From Romanomermis culicivorax (Eukaryota; Nematoda; Enoplea; Mermithida; Mermithidae): a stretch of DNA of 64,000 nt. How positions within the stretch are numbered: the stretch's first letter is position 1; each line of letters begins with the position of its first letter. The DNA is taken from assembly GCA_963922205.1 (NCBI GenBank), contig CAWUHX010000119.1:186001-250000 (forward strand), given 5' to 3'. The translations under genes and the position numbers were made by a program. Positions 45,667 through 55,728 of this stretch are shown here, in pieces. A model generated the notes under the pieces. The model made no database searches and was not told the DNA's origin. It saw nothing but the letters and a program-made list of their open reading frames with translations.

Positions 45667-47130
45667 TCAAAAAAAAATTGAAAATGTTTGAAAAATTTCA
45701 AGCCGCGAGAGAAAAAAATTGAGCGGATTGATGAAAATTTTCTATTTTCGATGGAATACTGATCGGCGCCAAGCGCCGTCAAATTTCGAGATTCCGACTC
45801 TCGAAAGCATCTTCTCGGTTCTAAACTCTCAAGACTTGTTTAAAATAAGAACTGTGCCGAAAATTTGTTTTCTTCATTCCCAATTTTTTCATCGTAAGAC
45901 TTTATTTAAAGGAAAAAAGTGCATCTCCTTGTTTTTATCTAGAATGTTTGATATTGCGCCTCAATTTTTGACGAAAATCGAGATTTTTCTGATTATTTTC
46001 ACAATTTCTTTTTGTGATCCTTGAAAGCTCTTGAATTTTGTGAACATTTCGCTTTCGGCGAATGATTAAAACACTATCAGTTTCTTGAAAGTGACAGAAC
46101 TTTTTGCTAGTTGAAAAATAAAAATTTTTGGTTGCTCGTCTGATTTTTGAATTTTAGTTGCATACTCGCTTTTTGTCCAAGTATAGAAAATGATTGAATT
46201 GACTGCAAAGTTAGCCCGCTTATCCAGGAAATAAATATTGAAAAGATTCTTTTTCCAGCCTTCTGTTTAGAATATTAAAAATCCAAAAAACATTTCGGCG
46301 CTTCGCGCTGGAAGTATATTCATGAATTTTGATGTTTCGCTTGAATGTATGAAACATCGTTGACTTCAAGCTGATATTCAAGCTAGCTGATTGAAAACAA
46401 GAGCTCTTTTCACAAGTCTAAACATCGTTCTGAACTGAAAATTTAAATCTTAAGTCATTGAATAAGTCTTGAAAAGCTTCGTTTTCCATTGTTCTTGAGT
46501 ATAATAAAAACATAAAAAGAAAGATAAGTCAAATAAGACATCCCAAGCTCAGATTTTCAGGTAGGGATAAATATAAAAGTTTGCTGGTTAATGCCTCTTC
46601 ATACCCCTCCCTATGGGGTGGTCTGAATCAAATGCGGAGGCCATAATTCTATACTTTGGCTGGTAACAAAGATGTCAGCAGTAAAATTTCCAGGCAATTT
46701 AGGTTTTTTTGTCTCAGTTTTTGTTGTTGTTTCTTTGCAGGCCTTAAACCCAATTTTTTCTTCATTTTTGGTAAATTAGCAACTGCAGAAGCATGACAAT
46801 GTTTCAATAAGCTCAAAAAAGCATAAAAGACATGTTTTGAGAATTTTTTTGCGAGAAAACGATGTGGCGAGCATATCAGAAAAAATTGGCCTCTTTCGCC
46901 TAATGGATCGCAAATGAGTTCATGCGAATAACAAGCAGTAAGCAGGGTTTTTTGCACAAGCCAGGTTGCAATGTGCAAGAGAAAAATGTGGTTGCTCAGA
47001 TGAGTTTTTCGTTGCTCGCTGAAAAACTCATAAATTAACTTGATTTTACCAGAAAATTAATAAAAGCTACTTCCTTTGATTTCATTCAGTTCGTGTCGGC
47101 TTTGGACATTTAATGTAGCACTTCTGAATT
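45667..47130. other. Old MITE fragments, no gene
   Basis: It contains two GGCGC hairpins (45764-45778 and 46296-46310) and an inverted relative of the left part of 42984-44331 (about 46730-46900). It also holds the inverted partner of 41391-41418 (46601-46627) and a left tip CAGGGTTTTTTGCAC at about 46944. All frames are short and without family signatures. Confidence 0.45.
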
Positions 47131-47172
47131 CTGCAGAGTTAGTGAGGAAGAACTTGGAACGGAACAGAATTT

Positions 47173-48330
47173 GTGAGGAAACAAAAGATATACATAGATA
47201 TTCTGGCTTTACAGAAAACACATTTTAAAAGTAAAAAAGATTCATTCCTTTTTAGACGTACTTTTGAGAAACATTTTGGTTATAAACTTTCTTTTGCTAA
47301 CAAAAATTATACAGGCATAGCTTTACTAGTTAATCATACTTGTTACATTAAAAAAATAAATTTTTGAAATGAAAGGCAGGGTATTAGCATATCCTGCAGA
47401 ACTGTAAAAGAAAGAGTTTTATACAGGGTAAGCCAAAAAGAGGCGACCGATGTTGACTTCCATAACTTTTGAATGGATGGAGCTCTTTTAATGCAGATTA
47501 CTGCATTAGAATGCTCTGTTTATCTCTGTCATGAAGACCAAATTTTATGCTTCTAGCTTTTATGGTTACTGTACAAACAGAAATTTAGTAAAAGTGGTCA
47601 TTTTTCAAAAAGTAAAAATTGTGAAATCAAAGTAAAAGTTGTCTTATTGTGAGAAAAGTTTTGTAAGGCTTTTTACACACAATAATATTTTAAAAGTCAG
47701 CTAGATTTGTAAGTTACGGGTAATTTAAGGTCATTAACTTCTTGCCTCAATATGGGGCAAATTTCGCCAAAATCAAGAGCTTTTGTTTTGAAATAGGAAA
47801 AAAGTAAAATCAAAACAAAATCAATTCTGTCATTGTCCAGATCGAAAAACGATTAAAATTATTCGTGAAACAGAAAGTAGAACACGCTAAAATAGCTCTC
47901 TTGTAGTTTCCAGCCGTTATATGATTCTCATGGTTGAATCTATTGTACTTTCCTGTTGTAAAACATGTTGATTTTGTCAATTTTTCAAAATTTATTTGCA
48001 AAAGCCGACGTTTATCATTTTTGATTCTAGACGGTCAATATTAGAGCAATCTGGATGAAACTTAATAGTTTTTATGCCAGATGTTTTGTCTATCGACGGC
48101 AGGAAACCGCATTGAAAAAGCTTCACGCATTTGAAAGCTATGGAAGTCAGTACCGGTCGCCTTTTTTTTGGCTCACCCTGTATAATGGTTATTTATGTTC
48201 CAGCCAAGGTGTCTGAGAGCAAATTTCTATTATAGTGTTTATAAAAAAAGCGCGCGATCCTTTAGACATCATGATCAAGCAATTATCTTTGGTGATTTGA
48301 ATTTCACTGAATCAGGACACTTAGATAGAG
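47173..48330 (+). pseudogene. Non-LTR retrotransposon APE endonuclease, split by a MITE
   Basis: The first part (47173-47370) reads DILALQKTHF, then GIALLVN, the order seen at the start of APE-type endonucleases of non-LTR elements. The catalytic Glu of the usual LQETH is Lys here. After the MITE at 47424-48180 the homology resumes with VIYVPAKVSESKF (about 48185-48225) and IIFGDLNF (48276-48300, another frame), matching the NVYAP-like and GDFN-like motifs. Stops and a frameshift show it is dead. No reverse transcriptase follows in the window, so this is an isolated fragment. Confidence 0.75.
47424..48180 (+). mobile_element. Mariner-like MITE inserted in the endonuclease
   Basis: 757 bp with inverted tips CAGGGTAAGCCAAAAAGAGG (47424) and, complemented, CAGGGTGAGCCAAAAAAAAG (from 48180). 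Both tips are followed by GGCGACCG and TGACTTCCATA. TA (or TATA) flanks both sides: 47420-47423 and 48181-48184. The interrupted endonuclease homology continues across it. Non-coding interior. Confidence 0.88.
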
Positions 48331-48868
48331 ATTCTTTGAGAGTCAAGGATGATATAGAAAAAGGAGAGTTTGAGCCTTTGTTTCTAATAGACGTGAGACT
48401 TGGAGATTCTGGTCTTGCCTTTTGGAACAGACTTGGACATTCTGGCCTTGCCTTTCGGAAGGAAATTTTGTCTCCTATACATCATCTAGAGAACAATATA
48501 TCTTCCGCCTTTTTGAGAAAGAGAGACAAACTTTTCTTGCTTCGCATTTCTATAATTTCATCAAAACCCGTTTTCAGGAAAAACAGTTGAGAATACTGCC
48601 TTCCTTCTGGTAAAATTATAATTTGAAAATGTGTCATTCTTGTTCTGTTTTCTAGTTAGCGCTAGGCGACTGTAGAATGTTTCTGAAAGCTCATTCTACA
48701 ATATGCGAGTAAAGTCGAAATTTATGATGTGAAAATGAAATTTCTATTCCATCTTTACATCATGAATTTTGAATAAATTTCTCTTGAAGATTATTATTTC
48801 TTCAATGTTTAAGCATATATTATGATGCGGCTTTTATAGCTTTTTACACTGGCTAAATTTTACGTTTA
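48331..48868. other. Fragmented sequence and upstream region of the URB2-like gene
   Basis: Up to about 48613 weak continuation of endonuclease-like frames is possible. The last 250 bases before 48869 are AT-rich and would hold the promoter and 5' UTR of the next gene. I see no firm TATA box. Confidence 0.35.
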
Positions 48869-51409
48869 ATGTCTGAAGATCATCTCGCAAGTCGTAGACT
48901 CCTTGAAGACTGTTTTTCGTCAAACTTGAATGGCAGCTGCGATGCAAATACGTGGAAAAAGTTCAAGTTCAAATTTTACGATCTATCTTATAACGGAGCG
49001 ATAGATTTTGGTCGAATTTTGTTTGTAAAATGTTCCGAATTAGGATCATCGAGTAATGAAGATTCCGCTGCAGTTTTCGATCAACTTTGTTTTATCGTCG
49101 ATATGTATTTCGACTCGATCGATTACGTGCGTTATTTCAACTTTTTGCCGTCTTTTGCTGCTTTTTTCGACGAAAATTTGTCGAAAATAATTGAAAAGCT
49201 GACCGAAAGCCCTCGGCTATCGATCATATTTTCAATTTTAAGCTTGAAATGCGTTAAATTTAAACAATTTTGCGATTTTTACGGTTCCAGGTGCGAAAAC
49301 TTACATTTAAAATCGATTATAAAATCTGGTTTGAAAGCTTTGGCGCCTTCGGTCGATAAACGATTACTAGAATTTTCGAAATTGATCCTATCGTCCGGTA
49401 CTAAAAATGGCGAAATTCTGGACGATTATAATTTAGAGCATATTTGCGAATTGGACGTTTGCCAAAATCAATTTTGCATGGATACTTACCGAATTCTGTG
49501 TTATGTAAAGAATTTGCCATTTATCATGAATTTGATTTTAGAAGACGAATCGAGAACAAGGAAACTGTTTGAATTTTGCCTCCGATCGATAGAAAGCGAT
49601 GCAAAACAAAAAGTTCTCGATTTGTTGACCAATCAAGCGAATTGGAAATCGACGGATGCTTTTGGACATAACATAATTGGCATATTTTTCGATTTTTGCG
49701 CGAATTTTGTCGATAAAGCCTTCGTTTTCGGGTCGGACGTTGGTTTATGGCTCAGGAATTTCTACGTAGCCAATAACGAGTTAAATTTTAAAACAGCGCA
49801 AAAAATTTTGCGGAAATTTTTTCGACACTTCGGCGAAAAAAACGAGATATGGCGCGGCAAAATACAAAGTTTAGATATGATCCGGTCGTTCGACGTTTTT
49901 CTTGATTTTTTAACTCGGGTACCCTACGAAATTTTGAATGAAACGTCGAAATTTTTACTATTTAGCCTGAATTCTATTTTGTTGAAAATTTTCGACATGT
50001 GTGAACTTGATGTTGATACGAAAAAAATGTTGATTCATAAAATCGTGAATATCTTGTTATTTTCGACCCATAAATCCAACTTTTTGACAGAATTCGACGT
50101 CGTTTTCGAAAAATTGTGTGAATTGAAATTCGACGCAGACGCTTTTATCGAAATTTTGTCAAAAATCGATTACACTTTTTACGAAAAATTATTAGATAGA
50201 TTGATTATCGATCAAGGGGAAGAAAATCACGCTTTTCTCATCAAAGTTTTGAAAATTGGCGAAAAATTCGATCAGTGTCGCGAAAAAATTGATACTCTGG
50301 TCAGCAACGTTTTGAAACGTAATAGCAAACGTTGGTCGATTGTTCTCCCACTTTTTTTGCCCATTTTTATCTCCAGAAACCCTCTTTCAAGCAAATTATT
50401 CGGCAAAATTTGCAAACATATAATAGAATCGATGGTCAACGAAAATTTTGCCCTGTATATTACTTTCATCGTTGAAAATTTTGATCGCGTTTCAGGGATA
50501 TATCCTAACATTAAACAAATTTTGCTTTCCAACCTACGTCAGTCTTCGTCGACAATTTTGCGACAAAATTCTCAAATTTTGGTGTCATGCGCCGCCAAAA
50601 TTTTTAATCACTTGACAATAGATGATGTAAAATTCGTTTTCGATGAATTAGAGCACGAAAAATTGCTGTTAATCCTCGATATTTTTGTGAATTGCGTTGA
50701 AAATTTACCGGGCGACGAGGAATTTTCACCAATTATCAAAAGTTTAAAACGTTCATTATCGAGCACATTAAAATCAGCCCCTTTCAACATAACTTTAAGC
50801 ACGAAAAATTGGCAAATGACGGAGGATACTTTACATATTTGCAATGATTTATGTAAAGAGAGGCGGAAAGTTCGCCTTTTGAACGTCAAAGCTGTGAACA
50901 ACATCTTTGGAATTTTATACGCAATAAATTATGATTCGATCCAAGTGGAAAATTTACATATTTTCACTCTAGTTTGCGACATATTACGACATCTGTTGAA
51001 GCCCAAATCAACCTACGTTGTGAATTCGGCTCATATTTTTTTGCACATTTGGATCAATATTCAGAAATCATCAATTAAATGGATTCATGACGAACCCGAT
51101 AACCGTCAAATTTCGAACTTAGTTTCCAAATTTTGTTCCGTCTTGATTTTTGGCGCTAAAAAATTCTCGACCGATTTTTGCAAAATCGCGCCTTATTTGG
51201 TAGCCGAATTTGTCCTAAATTTGAAAAATTACCCGTTGAAAAAACGTCAATTGGACTATTTTTTGCCTTATATTTTCGAATTTCTGGATATTTGTGATAA
51301 ATACGCGTCGGCTATGTTGGCTACGAATTTGGATGATGGGTCAAAAGAAGTTTTTCGTATGATATTCGACGAATACACGAAATTTCATAAGTTCAGAATG
51401 TTCACCTGA
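48869..51409 (+). CDS. URB2: URB2/Npa2-like ribosome biogenesis protein, intronless
   Basis: An uninterrupted 846-codon frame from ATG (MSEDHLASRRLLEDCF) to TGA, consistently coding-like, with no splice sites needed. The sequence is rich in alternating helical segments, as in HEAT/ARM-type scaffold proteins. The last ~50 residues (FEFLDICDKY, then EVFRMIFDEYTKFHKF) match the C-terminal signature of the Urb2/Npa2 family. In yeast and humans that protein acts in the nucleolus in early assembly of the large ribosomal subunit. Family members are usually about 1100-1500 residues, so this one is short; the N-terminal part is either truncated or very diverged. The start is the first ATG of the frame. 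It is flanked by repeats on both sides, yet the frame is clean, which argues for a functional gene. The C-terminal family match is from memory, with no search run. Confidence 0.8.
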   Translation: MSEDHLASRRLLEDCFSSNLNGSCDANTWKKFKFKFYDLSYNGAIDFGRILFVKCSELGSSSNEDSAAVFDQLCFIVDMYFDSIDYVRYFNFLPSFAAFFDENLSKIIEKLTESPRLSIIFSILSLKCVKFKQFCDFYGSRCENLHLKSIIKSGLKALAPSVDKRLLEFSKLILSSGTKNGEILDDYNLEHICELDVCQNQFCMDTYRILCYVKNLPFIMNLILEDESRTRKLFEFCLRSIESDAKQKVLDLLTNQANWKSTDAFGHNIIGIFFDFCANFVDKAFVFGSDVGLWLRNFYVANNELNFKTAQKILRKFFRHFGEKNEIWRGKIQSLDMIRSFDVFLDFLTRVPYEILNETSKFLLFSLNSILLKIFDMCELDVDTKKMLIHKIVNILLFSTHKSNFLTEFDVVFEKLCELKFDADAFIEILSKIDYTFYEKLLDRLIIDQGEENHAFLIKVLKIGEKFDQCREKIDTLVSNVLKRNSKRWSIVLPLFLPIFISRNPLSSKLFGKICKHIIESMVNENFALYITFIVENFDRVSGIYPNIKQILLSNLRQSSSTILRQNSQILVSCAAKIFNHLTIDDVKFVFDELEHEKLLLILDIFVNCVENLPGDEEFSPIIKSLKRSLSSTLKSAPFNITLSTKNWQMTEDTLHICNDLCKERRKVRLLNVKAVNNIFGILYAINYDSIQVENLHIFTLVCDILRHLLKPKSTYVVNSAHIFLHIWINIQKSSIKWIHDEPDNRQISNLVSKFCSVLIFGAKKFSTDFCKIAPYLVAEFVLNLKNYPLKKRQLDYFLPYIFEFLDICDKYASAMLATNLDDGSKEVFRMIFDEYTKFHKFRMFT

Positions 51410-51760
51410 TGTTTTTACTTTTTATAGATTTTATCAGGAAAATGTTGACTTGTCCCTGATCTGCCTCACTGTCGTGTGTATTTTCGCAGATTTGGTCCAA
51501 CAGAAAGCAATATTTGCGCAGAAGAACATTATAGCCTTTTTTTCTCGAAATGCTTCCAAATTATAACAGTGGAAGGAAAGTACTATGTTAGATTTTTACA
51601 AATTTCTGCTAAACCATTGATCGTGATAACCTGGAAATTTGAGAGTTGATGGTATCAAATTTTAATAATGTTTTAATGAAAAATCTTACTGTGAGAGCTT
51701 TGTTTACGTATTTTTGACGAGATACTTGGTTTTTCCTTTTTCAATTTAGAAGTATTTATA

Positions 51761-51766
51761 AATAAA
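51761..51766 (+). terminator. Polyadenylation signal of the URB2-like gene
   Basis: AATAAA about 350 bases after the stop codon, followed by TAGTTCATCTTCACAC. It is the first canonical hexamer in a plausible position downstream of 51409. Confidence 0.5.
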
Positions 51767-52489
51767 CTATAGTTCATCTTCACACTCAAATTATCCATGC
51801 TTATCTTTGAAATTAATTTGAAAAAATATGACCTTGAAATGTTCCAAAGCCTAAAAAGTATAGACGTTATTTTGCAATAAATTTTTCAAGAATTAATAAT
51901 ATTTCGACTAAATAATGGAACACCTTGTACTTGAAGTTTTTTTAACAATATCAAGAATGCATTTTACTTTGTGTAATTTCCCACATAAGGGATTATGATA
52001 TTATGACTAAACCTTATCATAGGTGGCGCGACAGCGTCAACCTACTTGGCCCCCAAATTTCATGCCCCCCGTCTAGAGCCAAAACGGTAAGAGCTAGAAC
52101 CTTCGGGTTTTTTTGCATAATATCGGGCATAGGGGCAAACTATGGGGTGCCTTTTGTCATTTCGCCTCTATCTGAAAGTGGTGCTCGGTGGGGCCCCAAA
52201 AACAGGTAAAAAACGCACTTTTTAAGGCCTCCCAGTTCCACCATGCCCAGCAATCGGTGTGCCATATCCAACCTCCATACTTCGGCCTAAGCATCTTGGG
52301 GATATAATCTCAAATGCGAATTTTTTTTGAAATATGGCCTCAATTCAATTATATGGTTGTCCAAAGTCCCGGAAAACGCCAAATTCCCCAATTTTGTTGT
52401 ATAATACCTATGGGTTCAAAAAAAATTTTTTTTGCAGCATAATGCACTACCAATTTTTTTGCAGTTTCAAATATACCTGTAGCCTTATT

Positions 52490-53225
52490 GGGATTTTTGG
52501 GCTGCAAGGGTTTTCGACTATTGGGAATTCGATTGACACGGTCACTTTACACGAAAAATTATCCCGGGTGTAAACAAGCGTATTTCCGTGATTTTTCAGT
52601 GGAGGGAGTTTTCGACCGCGGGGAATTCAATAGACGTCCTCACTTTACACAAAAAAATTATCCACAGTGTAAACAAGCGAACTGCCGTAATTTTCTTGTG
52701 GAGGGGATTTTCGACCACGAGGAATTCAATGAATGTGATCACTTTACACAAAAACTTATCCCGGTTGTAAAAAAACGTATTTTCGTGATTTCCCGGTGGG
52801 TGGGGTTTTCGATCAGGGACAATTTGATGAATGCGATCATCTTACAAAAAAAACTATCGCGGGTGTAAACAATCGTATTTTCGTGATTTTTATGGAAGGG
52901 GTTTTCGACTGCGGGGAATTCAATGGATGTGTCACTTTACACAAAAAATGATTCCGGATTTAACCAAGCCTGTTTTCGTGAGTTTTTTGTGGGAGGGGCT
53001 TTCGACCACTGGGAATTTAATGAAAGTGATCACTTTACACACTAATTCATATTGAGTGTAAACAATTGTATTTCTGCGATTTTTGAGGGAAGATGTTTCT
53101 GACCATGGGAAATTCAATGAACGGAGTCAGTTTACACGAAAAAAATCATTTGTGTAAACAAAGGTATTTCTGCGATTTTTTGGGTTGAAGGATTCTAAAC
53201 CATGAGGAATTCAATAGATATGGTC
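52490..53225 (+). repeat. 97-bp tandem array in composite copy D, 8 units
   Basis: Unit markers (TTTTCGACC or variants) lie near 52510, 52609, 52708, 52806, 52902, 52999, 53094 and 53191, so spacing is 95-99 bases. Most units contain GGGGAATTCAATGGA, CACTTTACAC and GTGTAAACAA. The last two units are the most diverged. Confidence 0.9.
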
Positions 53226-54799
53226 ACCTTTCAGTATCTTTACAACGTTTTTTAAGTACTATGCGGTTTACACATCCTTTACTTTTGCCGGAGGTGAGAA
53301 TTCGTTGCTTGAAGTATTTTTTATTGTTTTTTGAAGTGCAGATGACCAAATTTAAAACTTCAATGTGCTTCTATGAAAGTTTTCGTTCTTGGTTGAGGCC
53401 CACTAAAAAGAGGTGAACTAGTTTATTAGAAAATGCCCCGATGGGGCAGAAAGAAGGAGAATATACTTGCTTCCACAGTTGTCATCGTAGAAAAAGAAGT
53501 GGACTAGATTTTTGAGAACTTGGGTCAAAGTTGGAAAAAATTCACTTTCTTTATATTGGATTTTCATTCTTTCTCAAAAAAATTGTCTATATCTGTGAAA
53601 AAGTATATTCTGCAGCTGAGTGCATCAACACACTTTCCAACCAATGTGCATCTCTGAGATTTTTAGGAGGGTACAGGCGTGGACCATGGTGTTTTAGCAT
53701 TTTGTGAGGCAAAAAATTCAAAAAAAATTGACCAAAAAATTTTTTGCATAACAAATTTTCCACTTTCAAAACCTTTGTGGAAGTTTATACCCCCATGTCC
53801 CCTCTCACACATGTTTGCTTCCAACTGTGTTAAACATTTTTACTGAATTTGGTGTCAACAAAAGGAATCAACTGAGGGAAAGTGGCACATAAAATCCCAT
53901 TCAGCTTTTTTAGAAAAAAGAGATACAGCACAAAGTCTTCTAAGAACTAAATCGATTGTGCAAGATACGTTTCATTCACTCATTTTATATAACATATCGT
54001 ATAGAATTCACTCGGTTAGTTCTACTGATTACAAGCTACAAACAAATTTATTCTCTTCTATTTAACTATTGAACAAAATAGCATCATTCACAGTTTCTGG
54101 ATTTAAACTGAAATTTGCAGAAAGAGCGCTTTATGCGGGATTGCAAATGAGAAGCAATTCCACCCATCTTTGTCGCTCTGATTAGAGTCCGGGAGAACCG
54201 GATATGGGATTTGGTGCACACCCCCAATATATGCATGGCTGAATCCCATTTACAGATCGGTGCCCAATGACTGTAACCAAATCCCAGTTGCACTAAAGGG
54301 GTCTGAGCTCAAGCTCAAGGTAATCTCGAACAAAAAAGCCACTCGGTTTGATCTCAAGTTCAGTATAATTTGAATGTCATCCGGATCATAACCAGCTCAA
54401 CGTCGAGATTATCCCCAGCTCGAGCTGTCGGGTTGCACTAAAATTTTCGCATAATTTTCTTATCTCTAAAGCAAATAAATATAAAAATTTCTGCAATTCC
54501 CAAACCCGAACTTAAACCTCAGTTTTAGTTAATCCTGAAGTGAGTATGATTTGTGCATTGGAAGAAAATAATTTGGACATTGTGAATAGCTTAAACTCAG
54601 GATCATCAATTTAATCCCGATGTTGAGATTATCCTCATGTTGGGTTAGTGCAACGAACCTCAGGTTCCTTTATAGTTCTGAAAATGACTATAATATGCCC
54701 CCTCACTTATTTTCAGCCAGTGTGAAAGGCAGGAGTTTTGAATTGGTCGGGAGTTAGAATCCTATCGGTCTACCATTTCTTTACACTTGAAGTCAGGTG

Positions 54800-55697
54800 T
54801 GTAACGACCAGATTTGTGTGAGGTACTTTACTTCTAACTAATCGGTCGATACGGCGGGGACAAAAGGGGCACGGGCGGTACAAATACGGGGCGATAATAC
54901 ACGAACGATCGACGGTCGCTTGAACGTCGACAATACAAAACGCGCTTCGATTTATAATACAAACGGGGGCCTCGGTTTAAGTTGCTTTCGGATAATCGGC
55001 CGCTCGCAAATGTAGAAAAAGGACGGGGCGAGTGCGGAAGTCAAAAACGTGAAACCACAAGAATAAGAATGAATCAAATCACGCTTTGCTTCTTCTTTTA
55101 TATGGCGATTTTGGCCACTCCCTGGGCGTCGCGGGAGGTCGAGCTTCTGTCCATCTTCTTCCGCCAATCGTCGTTTCCTGCTACGCTTTTTATGCTTACT
55201 TAGTTACGCCTCTCTAACGCTTTCCTGGTACTGTATGCTTTCTGTGCTTTGCTTGCTTCCTACGGTGGGCTTGGCCACACCTTTGTGCTTCTGTGCATGC
55301 TTCCTGTATCGGTTTCTCTGTATACACATGTTTTGTGGGGCCGCCGCTACCGTTACACTTGAGACTACTGTCTGGCAGGGCTTCTAAATATTTTACTGTG
55401 TGCAGGTGTTGTTTACGATTTTTACAGGGGATTACGGTAGCTGTGGAATGTGTAGTTTAGTGTAGGTTCTAGGGGAACAGCTGCCCTTTGTGCAAATTAA
55501 TTGGGGCATCTTAATTGGGCTACCGGGGTGTGAACGGATCAAAATAAAGTACTTCACATAATTTTGTAGGAATGTTTGGGTGTGAATCCCAGACACCCTT
55601 GAGACGATAAAATGTGAAAATAAAATAATATCTAATAAATGTCTATCACATACAGTATGCTACATATTTACAGTACTGCTTTAGCAGGTACATTACA
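54800..55697 (-). repeat. 3' LTR of copy 2
   Basis: 898 bp, TGTAACGACC to CATTACA on the plus strand. Related to the copy 1 LTRs, with the best match in 55080-55690. No full-length frame. Confidence 0.92.
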
Positions 55698-55711
55698 TTT
55701 CCCTCCTTCCG
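55698..55711 (-). promoter_or_regulatory. Polypurine tract of copy 2
   Basis: GGAAGGAGGGAAA on the minus strand, immediately next to the 3' LTR and identical to that of copy 1. Confidence 0.85.
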
Positions 55712-55728
55712 GAGTTGAACGTCCTCGT

